A stretch of DNA of 11,890 bases from HGM11368 sp051883415 (GTDB lineage: Bacteria; Bacillota; Clostridia; Christensenellales; UBA3700): the NCBI GenBank assembly GCA_051883415.1, contig JBJETR010000038.1:1-11890 (forward strand), in the 5' to 3' direction. The notes under the pieces are model-generated. The model was not told the origin of the DNA, searched no databases, and saw nothing but the letters and a program-made list of their open reading frames with translations. The translations under genes were made by a program, and so were the position numbers. Below are positions 6,776 to 11,890 of this stretch, piece by piece. Positions within the stretch are counted from its first letter, which is position 1, and every line of letters begins with the position of its first letter.

Positions 6776-7264
6776 TTGAGCACAATCAAAGACAACAAAA
6801 AACTGAAAATAGCAATGCTCGTAATAGTTACGCTGATAGTCGCAGTGGCGGTTTTTTTGACGATATTCCTCGTGGAGAAAAACGACAAGAGCAGATGGGA
6901 AAAGAGCTATATCGGTCAAAGCATTGACAGCAGTGGAATGCAGTGGTGCGTGAAGGACGTGGACTTTATGAGGACGATTGACGGCAATAGCGCCGGCGAG
7001 GGCAAGATATGGGCAGTGGTGACGATAGATATGACAATGCTCAAGGATAAGACTATCTCTCCTACCGACTTTGAACTTAGCGGGGTATCTCCCGACACTG
7101 CGATAGAGAGTTGCCTTGCGAGTAAAATCAAAGCCAAAAAAGGCGAAACAAAAGTGGTAAAACTTGCCTTTGAGGTAGAGGAAAGCGGAAAAGAACTAAA
7201 ATTGTATTACAGCGGATACGCAGTGAATATTGGCAGTAGTATGCAAGGCACGCCGATACAATAA
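6776..7264 (+). CDS. Membrane-anchored DUF4352-like protein of unknown function
   Basis: 162 aa. A short lysine-rich N-terminus (KDNKKLK, 5-11) precedes one hydrophobic segment at about 12-33, followed by charged residues. This predicts an N-in/C-out single-pass anchor with the remainder outside the membrane. There is no lipobox cysteine. Residues ~45-153 resemble the DUF4352/telokin-like beta-sandwich common in Bacillota surface proteins: GEGKIWAVVTIDM, the TISPTDFEL turn, the KKGETKVVKLAFEV strand and KELKLYYSGY. Two cysteines (C58, C113) lie in that domain and could form a disulfide. The start is TTG at 6776; AAGGAAG at 6757-6763 is 12 nt away, a long spacing, and the only nearby ATG (6815) lies inside the hydrophobic segment without a ribosome-binding site. 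Family resemblance is by eye; function is unknown. Confidence 0.7.
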   Translation: MSTIKDNKKLKIAMLVIVTLIVAVAVFLTIFLVEKNDKSRWEKSYIGQSIDSSGMQWCVKDVDFMRTIDGNSAGEGKIWAVVTIDMTMLKDKTISPTDFELSGVSPDTAIESCLASKIKAKKGETKVVKLAFEVEESGKELKLYYSGYAVNIGSSMQGTPIQ

Positions 7265-7640
7265 ACGGCAAAAAGTCGATACGTGTCGTCAAAAACATTT
7301 ATTAAGGCTGTCGTGCCATTTTGAGATTATGCTAATATGATACTTAGAAAGGCAAAAGGCATAAAGATGATTATAGAGAAAAACATAAGAGTGTAGACGG
7401 CTGACGAGTCGGATAAGTCTAATGCGTATGCGACCAAACGATGTAGAAAGTAAACTCGCATACGGCAATAAAAAGAGCCTACTTACCTATGACGAAGATA
7501 AGTAAAAGAGCGTAGACAATTATATAAAATAAGGCAAATACGGGAGTGTCCAAACCGCACTACCCTAAGAGTCTACAAAAACAGCAATACAAGAACAACT
7601 ACAAAAAATAATAATACAAGTAAAAAGATAGGAGCAAGAA
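7265..7640. other. 376-nt non-coding gap before the ABC-F gene
   Basis: No gene or convincing promoter seen. At the left end is AAAAAGTCGATACGT (7270-7284), identical to part of the 20-bp palindrome region at 3578-3592. A 9-bp inverted repeat at 7425-7464 belongs to an element also found near 11455. The right 100 nt is A-rich with few structures and ends in the ABC-F Shine-Dalgarno AGGAG (7630-7634). Confidence 0.6.
7419..7464. repeat. Hairpin element, copy 1 (second copy at 11455-11487)
   Basis: CGTATGCGA (7425-7433) and TCGCATACG (7456-7464) are perfect 9-bp inverted repeats with a 22-nt loop. The left arm and flank (7419-7440) match 11455-11476 at 20 of 22 positions. In the other copy the right arm has also changed so that pairing is kept (GTATGTG/CACATAC). 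Confidence 0.65.
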
Positions 7641-9215
7641 ATGTTACAAGTCAACGACCTTTATTTGCAATTCGGAGGAAGAAAACTCTTCGAGGACGTC
7701 AACCTAAAGTTTACCGAGGGCAACTGCTACGGCGTAATTGGCGCCAACGGAGCGGGTAAGTCCACCTTCCTCAAAATTTTGTCGGGAGAACTCGAGCCAA
7801 CCAGAGGAACGGTGTCCATTGGCAAAAATCAAAGAATAAGCGTGCTGGAACAAAACCAAAACAAGTACGACGACTGCACCGTGTTGAGGACGGTGTTGAT
7901 GGGACATAAGCGACTCGTAGAGATTATGGACGAAAAGGACGCTTTGTATTGCAAGGAGGACTTTGACGAAGCCGACGGACTCAAGGCGTCCAAACTCGAA
8001 GAAGAGTTTGCCGAGCTTGGCGGTTGGGAAGCCGAGAGCGACGCAGCGTCACTGCTCAACGAGCTCAAGTTTGGCGAAGAATACCATTATATGTTGATGA
8101 GCGAGCTTGACGGTAAGCAAAAAGTCAAGATTTTGCTTGCGCAAGCCTTGTTTGGTAATCCCGACATCTTGATACTAGACGAGCCTACCAACAACCTCGA
8201 TGCCAAGACGATAATGTGGCTGGAAAAGTACCTTATGGAATTCAAAAATACCCTCATCATCGTGTCGCACAACCGTCACTTCCTCAACAAGGTGTGTACT
8301 CATATCTGCGACGTGGACTACGGTCAAATCAATATGTTCGTGGGTAACTACGACTTCTGGTACGAGACCAACCAACTGCTGGCTAAGCAGGCGAGAGAAG
8401 CCAACAAAAAAGCCGAGGCAAGAGCCAAAGAATTGCAAGAGTTTATCGCAAGATTTTCTGCCAACGCAAGCAAGTCAAGACAAGCAACGTCACGTAAAAA
8501 GGAACTTGAAAAACTCACTCTAGAAGATATCAAACCGTCTAGCAGAAAGTACCCTTATATCAATTTTGACTTTGAAGGTGAACCGGGTAAGGACACCTTG
8601 ACGGTGGAAGGTCTAACCAAAAAGGGCTTCTTCGAGGACGTGAGCTTTACCGTGCAGAAGGGCGAAAAGATTGCCTTCTTGTCGGACAAATCCATTGCCG
8701 TATCTATGTTGTTTGACATAATTATGGGCAAAGAGCAAACCGATGCGGGCATTGTAAAATGGGGCAAGACGATAAATCCTAGTTACGTACCGCAAAACTT
8801 CGACAGTTTCTTTGACGGAGTAGACCTCACATTGGTGCAGTGGCTCAACCAATACAGCAAGGACAATACCGAAAGTTACCTGAGAAGTTGGCTGGGTAGA
8901 ATGCTCTTCTCGGGAGAGGAGGCACTCAAAAAGGCTAAGGTGCTCTCGGGAGGCGAAAAGGTGAGATGTATGATGGCGAGAGCTATGCTACAAGCGGGCA
9001 ACTTCCTCATCTTGGACGAGCCTACCAACCACCTCGACCTCGAGTCGATACAAGCCCTCAATAAGGGTATGATAAACTATAAGGGCAGTATGCTGTTTGC
9101 TTCGCACGACCAAGAGTTGATGCAAACGGTGGCAAACAGAATAATAGAAATCAACGGCACTAAGACCTTTGACAAACTGACAACGTACGAGGAATATCTC
9201 GATATGATAGACTGA
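7641..9215 (+). CDS. ABC-F ATPase, YbiT/YkpA type, with one degenerate nucleotide site
   Basis: Cytosolic twin-ATPase protein without membrane segments; ABC-F proteins act on ribosomes. 524 aa. NBD1: Walker A GANGAGKST (34-42), signature degenerate as LDGKQ (156-160), Walker B ILILDE (176-181), EPTNNLD, switch H210. The inter-domain linker (~240-310) includes RFSANASKSRQATSR, almost identical to the E. coli YbiT linker as I recall it, hence the subfamily call. NBD2: signature LSGGE (435-439), Walker B FLILDE (455-460), EPTNHLD, H489. The NBD2 Walker A is lost, reading LSDKSIAVSM (347-356) with valine where the catalytic lysine should be. AGGAG at 7630-7634 fixes the start. The regulator gene follows after 14 nt. 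Identity is strong; whether it protects ribosomes from antibiotics or tunes translation cannot be told. Confidence 0.92.
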   Translation: MLQVNDLYLQFGGRKLFEDVNLKFTEGNCYGVIGANGAGKSTFLKILSGELEPTRGTVSIGKNQRISVLEQNQNKYDDCTVLRTVLMGHKRLVEIMDEKDALYCKEDFDEADGLKASKLEEEFAELGGWEAESDAASLLNELKFGEEYHYMLMSELDGKQKVKILLAQALFGNPDILILDEPTNNLDAKTIMWLEKYLMEFKNTLIIVSHNRHFLNKVCTHICDVDYGQINMFVGNYDFWYETNQLLAKQAREANKKAEARAKELQEFIARFSANASKSRQATSRKKELEKLTLEDIKPSSRKYPYINFDFEGEPGKDTLTVEGLTKKGFFEDVSFTVQKGEKIAFLSDKSIAVSMLFDIIMGKEQTDAGIVKWGKTINPSYVPQNFDSFFDGVDLTLVQWLNQYSKDNTESYLRSWLGRMLFSGEEALKKAKVLSGGEKVRCMMARAMLQAGNFLILDEPTNHLDLESIQALNKGMINYKGSMLFASHDQELMQTVANRIIEINGTKTFDKLTTYEEYLDMID

Positions 9216-9229
9216 TAAGGAGAAAAATT

Positions 9230-9718
9230 ATGAACGACATCGACAAAAAAATTCTTGACATTTTGAAAAACGACAGCCGTATTTCGGCGGGGGCAATCGC
9301 AGCAATGCTAGGTATGGAAGAGAGCGAAGTAGCCAAGAGAATAGAGGATATGCAAGATAGCGGAGTATTGGTCAAATATACTGCCGTCATCAATAGCGAA
9401 CTCACTCAAGACGAGAGCGTGACGGCTCTAATCGAGGTCAAAGTTACCCCGCAATCCACTCACGGCTTCGACAATATCGCAAGAGAAATCATGGCTTACG
9501 AAGAAGTGTCGAGCGTATACCTTATGAGCGGAGCCTACGACCTAGTAGTGATAGTTGAGGGCAAGACTATCAAGCAAGTGGCAGGATTTATATCCGAGAA
9601 GTTGTCGGTGATGGAAAACGTTTTGTCTACGGCAACCCACTTTATACTCAAAAAGTATAAGTCCGAAGGCATTATCCTAGACAAAAAATATACCAAGAAA
9701 AGAGAAGTGATGGCATGA
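9230..9718 (+). CDS. Lrp/AsnC-family transcriptional regulator
   Basis: 162 aa, normal for the family. An N-terminal winged helix-turn-helix occupies ~3-50: IDKKILDILKNDSRIS, then the recognition-helix region AAMLGMEESEVAKRIEDM, and the wing GVLVKYTAVIN. A C-terminal RAM (amino-acid sensing, oligomerisation) domain spans ~63-145, with VTALIEVKVTP, SSVYLMSGAYDLVVIVEG and TATHFILKKYK. Such proteins form dimers or octamers that bind DNA and respond to an amino acid or related effector. AAGGAG (9217-9222) lies 7 nt before the ATG. It sits 14 nt behind the ABC-F gene and shares ATGA (9715-9718) with the aminotransferase, its most likely regulatory partner. The ligand cannot be predicted. Confidence 0.92.
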   Translation: MNDIDKKILDILKNDSRISAGAIAAMLGMEESEVAKRIEDMQDSGVLVKYTAVINSELTQDESVTALIEVKVTPQSTHGFDNIAREIMAYEEVSSVYLMSGAYDLVVIVEGKTIKQVAGFISEKLSVMENVLSTATHFILKKYKSEGIILDKKYTKKREVMA

Positions 9719-10902
9719 ATTACGACAAATATCTAAGCGAGAAGGTCAAGACAATCAAACCTTCCGGTATAAGAAAGTTTTTTGATATGGCTGCAACAAG
9801 CAAGGATATCATATCTTTGGGAGTGGGTGAGCCTGACTTCGAGACGCCTTGGGGCGCAAGGGAAAGGGCAGTTAAATCAATAAGACAAGGCGAAACGCAA
9901 TACACCGCCAACAGCGGTCTGATTGCACTTAGAAAAAGAATTGCCGAATATCAAAACGTGCGATACGGTTTGACTTATGACGCCGAAAAGGAAATAGTGG
10001 TGACGGTGGGTGCAAGCGAAGCAATCGACCTTGCTTTTCGCTCTTTGATAGACCAAGGTGACGAGATTATCATACCCGATCCTAGCTATGTGTCCTATGC
10101 TCCCGGCGTGGTGATGGCAGGCGGTGTGCCTGTAGCTGTAAAGTGTGAGATGAAAGATAAGTTTGTACTCAGTGTGGAAAATCTCAAAAAAGCAATTACG
10201 CCTAAGACCAAAGCTATCGTATTGCCTTATCCTAATAATCCTACGGGCGCAATTATGACCAAAGAGGAATTGGAAGCCATTGCTCCGATTATCATAGAAA
10301 ACGACTTGATGGTGATAAGCGACGAAATCTATAGCGAACTGACATACGGTATGGTACATACCTCTATTGCAAGCCTGCCTAATATGCGTGAGAGAACTAT
10401 CGTCATCAACGGATTTAGTAAGGCATTTGCCATGACGGGTTGGCGATTGGGATACTTTTGTGCTCCCGAGCCCCTTACAAAACAAATGCTCAAAATTCAT
10501 CAATACGTCATTATGTGTGCGCCGACCGCAGCTCAATATTGCGCCCTCGAAGCTTTGGAATCGGGGCTGAAGAACAACTTTGCCGACGTTGCTAAGATGA
10601 GAGACGAGTACGATATGCGCAGACGCTACCTGGTGCATGAGCTCAATGAGATAGGACTAGAAACGTTTGAACCGAGAGGAGCTTTCTACGTCTTCCCTAA
10701 CGTGAGCAGTCTGGGTATGAGCGGAGAAGAGTTCGCAAGTAGACTTATCAAGGAGCAAAAGCTTGCCGTAGTGCCGGGAAATGCCTTTGGCGACAACGGC
10801 GAAGACTTCGTAAGGATAAGCTACGCATACTCTATAGACAGTCTACAGAAGGCAATGGTCAAAATAAGAGAGTTTGTAAAACGAAACGTTATTCAAAAAT
10901 AA
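9715..10902 (+). CDS. Class I/II PLP-dependent aminotransferase (aspartate/PatA-like)
   Basis: 395 aa, fold-type I aminotransferase of the aspartate-aminotransferase I-gamma/PatA-like kind. Visible landmarks: SLGVGEPDF (34-42); TQYTANSG (61-68); GASEAIDLAF (99-108), the PLP phosphate region; PYPNNPTG (171-178, with N175); SDEIYSEL (202-209, with D203 and Y206); and GFSKAFAMTGWRLGY (233-247), where K236 is the PLP Schiff-base lysine and R244 the phosphate ligand. FVRISY near the C-terminus provides R367 for the substrate carboxylate. Start and Lrp stop overlap as ATGA, so translation is coupled. Regulation by the upstream Lrp-type protein is likely. The amino-donor specificity (aspartate, aromatic or branched) cannot be decided from these motifs, so no gene symbol is given. 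Confidence 0.9.
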   Translation: MNYDKYLSEKVKTIKPSGIRKFFDMAATSKDIISLGVGEPDFETPWGARERAVKSIRQGETQYTANSGLIALRKRIAEYQNVRYGLTYDAEKEIVVTVGASEAIDLAFRSLIDQGDEIIIPDPSYVSYAPGVVMAGGVPVAVKCEMKDKFVLSVENLKKAITPKTKAIVLPYPNNPTGAIMTKEELEAIAPIIIENDLMVISDEIYSELTYGMVHTSIASLPNMRERTIVINGFSKAFAMTGWRLGYFCAPEPLTKQMLKIHQYVIMCAPTAAQYCALEALESGLKNNFADVAKMRDEYDMRRRYLVHELNEIGLETFEPRGAFYVFPNVSSLGMSGEEFASRLIKEQKLAVVPGNAFGDNGEDFVRISYAYSIDSLQKAMVKIREFVKRNVIQK

Positions 10903-10918
10903 ATAAAGATTATAAAAT

Positions 10919-10949
10919 CAAACTTTTTGTAAAAAATTATAAAAGTTTG
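10919..10949. repeat. AT-rich inverted repeat after the aminotransferase
   Basis: CAAACTTTT (10919-10927) and AAAAGTTTG (10941-10949) form a 9-bp stem around a 13-nt A-rich loop. No T-run follows on the + strand, so it is a poor intrinsic terminator. Its A/T tracts lie directly upstream of the -35 at 10961 and may act as an UP element for that promoter. Confidence 0.5.
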
Positions 10950-10960
10950 TCGAAAAAGTA

Positions 10961-10989
10961 TTGACTATGGAAAATATGAGTGATATACT
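10961..10989 (+). promoter_or_regulatory. Strong sigma-A promoter of the candidate small RNA
   Basis: TTGACT (10961-10966), a 17-nt spacer, then TATACT (10984-10989): five of six matches in each box, ideal spacing, with A/T-rich tracts upstream. Predicted start near 10996. No gene follows it for at least 800 nt on this strand. Confidence 0.75.
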
Positions 10990-10995
10990 ATCCTT

Positions 10996-11088
10996 GACGA
11001 TAGAAAAAGAAAGCTATCGCACAAAGTTACTCATAATTTTCCCCCTTATATAAAGAACTGCGCAATCGTTGAGGTTGCGCTTTTCTTT
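10996..11088 (+). ncRNA. Candidate ~90-nt small RNA with a C-rich single-stranded region
   Basis: The unit is bounded by the promoter at 10961-10989 and the terminator at 11060-11088. Inside is a 5' hairpin CGATAG (10998-11003)/CTATCG (11014-11019) with an A/G-rich 10-nt loop. Then an apparently unpaired stretch contains TTTTCCCCCTTATAT (11037-11051), and the terminator hairpin follows. The layout (5' hairpin, exposed C-rich tract, intrinsic terminator, about 90 nt) is that of Gram-positive regulatory RNAs with C-rich seed regions that pair with Shine-Dalgarno sequences, such as RsaE/RoxS. No sequence homology to those is claimed. It does not resemble 4.5S, 6S or tmRNA. A 25-codon frame at 10976-11053 overlaps it but starts before the predicted transcription start and lacks a ribosome-binding site. 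Boundaries are approximate. Confidence 0.62.
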
Positions 11089-11090
11089 TA
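11060..11090 (+). terminator. Rho-independent terminator
   Basis: GCGCAATC (11060-11067) pairs with GGTTGCGC (11073-11080, one G-U), loop GTTGA, followed by TTTTCTTTTA. It is oriented for + strand transcripts; the reverse orientation lacks a U-tract. It closes the small-RNA unit, and would also stop read-through from the aminotransferase gene. Confidence 0.88.
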
Positions 11091-11263
11091 TTTTTGGTAT
11101 TTTCGATTGGTTATATTATTTTTGGTAACTAGTTAATTTTTAATCTTTTTTCTTGATTTTTGGCGATAAAACTATGAGTATAAAGGAAATTGTAGCGTTT
11201 TGTTTATGCTGGGAGGGGGTGGCGAATAGATTTAGTCGCAGCTCAAAGGGATTATATTGGACT
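11091..11263. other. Non-coding T-rich stretch
   Basis: From 11091 to about 11165 the sequence is T-rich. A short G-rich patch (GGGAGGGGGTGGCG, near 11211-11224) follows, then ordinary sequence up to the repeat cluster. I see no gene, RNA or clear signal here. Confidence 0.5.
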
Positions 11264-11374
11264 TGACAACCCTTCCGTCTCGGCAAAGCCGAGCCACCTT
11301 CCCTTGCACAAAGGGACCTTATAAGTAGATGAGAGTCGCTCGCTTTGCTCACTCGGAATGACAACATAGGTCAA
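11264..11374. repeat. Multi-hairpin interspersed repeat, copy 1 (diverged)
   Basis: Module order as in copies 2-3. A variable hairpin CTCGGC-AAA-GCCGAG spans 11279-11293. Next is the CCCTTTGCACAAAGGG-like hairpin (TCCCTT 11300-11305/AAGGGA 11311-11316). Then TATAAGTAGATGAG leads to a diverged third module ending GGAATGACAAC. Translation of these repeats gives long spurious frames on the minus strand. Confidence 0.7.
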
Positions 11375-11600
11375 TCCCTCAGTCCGCAAGGCGGCTTGCT
11401 CACGGCAGAGATACAAGCAAGACAAGGAGAGTGAGGACGGCGTGAGGGAGCATACTAATGCGTATGTGACCGAACGCACCCACATACTCGACACAGTATT
11501 GCGAAGTATAAATGCCGTGAGACACCCCCTTTGCACAGGGGAGGCTTTTTAAGCGGATAGAGATTGCCACAGCGTTTTGCAAACGCCTCGCAATGACATA
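11371..11600. repeat. Multi-hairpin interspersed repeat, copy 2 (with insertion)
   Basis: It starts TCAATCCCTC and a small hairpin CCGC-AAG-GCGG (11384-11394). It is then interrupted by a 123-bp segment bounded by perfect 9-bp inverted repeats (listed separately). It resumes with the second hairpin CCCCT (11526-11530)/AGGGG (11537-11541), followed by CTTTTT, which could act as a weak terminator. The third module has ATTGC (11563-11567)/GCAAT (11590-11594) enclosing GCGTTT-TGC-AAACGC (11572-11586), ending TGACATAAT. Confidence 0.75.
11399..11521. repeat. Inserted segment bounded by 9-bp inverted repeats
   Basis: CTCACGGCA (11399-11407) and TGCCGTGAG (11513-11521) are perfect inverted repeats around 105 nt. 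The interior contains the second copy of the hairpin element found at 7419 (11455-11487; stem GTATGTG 11462-11468/CACATAC 11481-11487). It has no open frame. It resembles a small non-autonomous mobile or structural element; a target-site duplication was not evident. Confidence 0.6.
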
Positions 11601-11707
11601 ATGTCAATCCCTCCGTCAACTGCGTTGACACCTCCCTTTGCACAAAGGAGGCTATAAAGGAGATGAGATTGCCACAGTATACTGCGTATACTTCGCAATG
11701 ACATAAT
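11601..11707. repeat. Multi-hairpin interspersed repeat, copy 3 (most complete)
   Basis: Three hairpin modules in order. GTCAAC-TGC-GTTGAC spans 11615-11629. The near-palindrome CCTCCCTTTG/CACAAAGGAGG spans 11631-11651. ATTGC (11668-11672)/GCAAT (11695-11699) encloses AGTATAC-TGC-GTATACT (11676-11692). It ends TGACATAAT. GCAATGACA read with GAGATTGC is a common interspersed-repeat signature in many bacterial genomes. Confidence 0.78.
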
Positions 11708-11835
11708 ACTTGAGATTGCAACACTTCGTCTTTGCTAACGCAAAACGTACACGGCGCAATGACATAATGACTGTTGTCAACACTCCACCGCAATGACATA
11801 TATTTCTTTGCATAAATGAGGCTATTGTAGAGATT
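11708..11835. repeat. Decayed repeat copies 4 and 5
   Basis: Copy 4 (11708-11769) keeps ATTGC (11715-11719)/GCAAT (11756-11760) around TTTGC-TAAC-GCAAA (11731-11744) and ends TGACATAATGA. Remnants follow: GTTGTCAAC (11773-11781), CGCAATGACATA (11789-11800), then TTTCTTTGCATAAATGAGGCT (11803-11823) and AGAGATT (11829-11835), which match the second module and the linker of copy 3 with several changes. Confidence 0.6.
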
Positions 11836-11873
11836 AATAAAAATGAGGAGAAAAGTTGTCTTCTCTCCTCATT
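11836..11873 (-). terminator. Rho-independent terminator for a minus-strand gene beyond the right edge
   Basis: AATGAGGAGA (11842-11851) and TCTCCTCATT (11864-11873) form a 10-bp stem with a 12-nt loop. On the minus strand the stem is followed by TTTTTATT; on the + strand no T-run follows. It therefore fits a leftward transcript arriving from outside the window. Minus-strand stop codons TGA and TAA lie at 11884-11879, consistent with a gene ending there. Confidence 0.7.
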
Positions 11874-11890
11874 ACCACTTATCAGGTGGT

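Noticed and set aside
2481..6781. TGACCAATTGA at 2481-2491 repeated near 6769-6779
   Set aside because: An 11-nt match is expected many times by chance in a window this size, and the word contains the palindrome CAATTG.
9877..10638. 253-codon minus-strand open frame opposite the aminotransferase
   Set aside because: Shadow of the aminotransferase reading frame; no recognisable domain or start signal.
10976..11053. 25-codon frame (MSDILSLTIEK...) as a small protein gene
   Set aside because: Its start lies between the -35 and -10 boxes of a good promoter, so that transcript would lack it, and there is no Shine-Dalgarno. Kept only as an alternative to the sRNA.
11140..11799. Several minus-strand open frames of 60-114 codons in the right-hand region
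   Set aside because: They run through the hairpin repeats and translate to the recurring PLCKGG-like peptides typical of repeat DNA; no ribosome-binding site or family similarity is visible.

Overview
The window looks like chromosomal DNA of an uncultivated Bacillota (Clostridia-type, gut-commensal-like) bacterium of moderate GC. The evidence is a class 1B dihydroorotate dehydrogenase pair (pyrK-pyrD), a type 2 OMP decarboxylase, a trimeric-type purine nucleoside phosphorylase, a YbiT/YkpA-type ABC-F protein, purine-rich Shine-Dalgarno sites (AAGGAG, AGGAG, AAGGGG) and sigma-A-like promoters. Every recognised gene lies on the + strand. The taxonomic placement is inference from gene types; no marker gene settles it.

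Layout: 1-2482 is the end of a tight pyrimidine operon, pyrF (cut by the left edge), pyrK and pyrD, with overlapping ends. Then come stand-alone genes, each preceded by about 340-445 nt of non-coding DNA: pyrE (2825-3409), punA (3799-4626), an S-adenosylhomocysteine/5'-methylthioadenosine deaminase-like amidohydrolase (5033-6331) and a membrane-anchored DUF4352-like protein (6776-7264). A second compact cluster (7641-10902) holds an ABC-F ATPase, an Lrp/AsnC regulator and a class I aminotransferase. The last ~990 nt contain no convincing gene. They hold a promoter-plus-terminator unit that looks like a ~90-nt small RNA, then about five degenerate copies of a multi-hairpin interspersed repeat, and finally a terminator pointing left that implies a minus-strand gene just past the right edge.

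Functionally, the left two thirds is nucleotide metabolism. PyrK/PyrD oxidise dihydroorotate, PyrE adds PRPP to orotate and PyrF decarboxylates OMP to UMP. PunA phosphorolyses purine nucleosides, and the deaminase could feed it inosine-type nucleosides made from MTA or SAH. The right third combines a translation-associated ABC-F factor with an amino-acid-responsive regulator and its likely target aminotransferase.

The most unusual content is non-coding. The long gaps carry decayed tandem duplications (about 92 bp at 4698-4882, about 46 bp x 6.5 at 6396-6695), a perfect 20-bp palindrome, a hairpin element shared between two distant gaps, and repeat copies whose hairpin stems differ in sequence yet stay perfectly paired. 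The candidate sRNA has an exposed C-rich stretch that matches the punA ribosome-binding site. All identifications are from reading motifs; no database search was possible.
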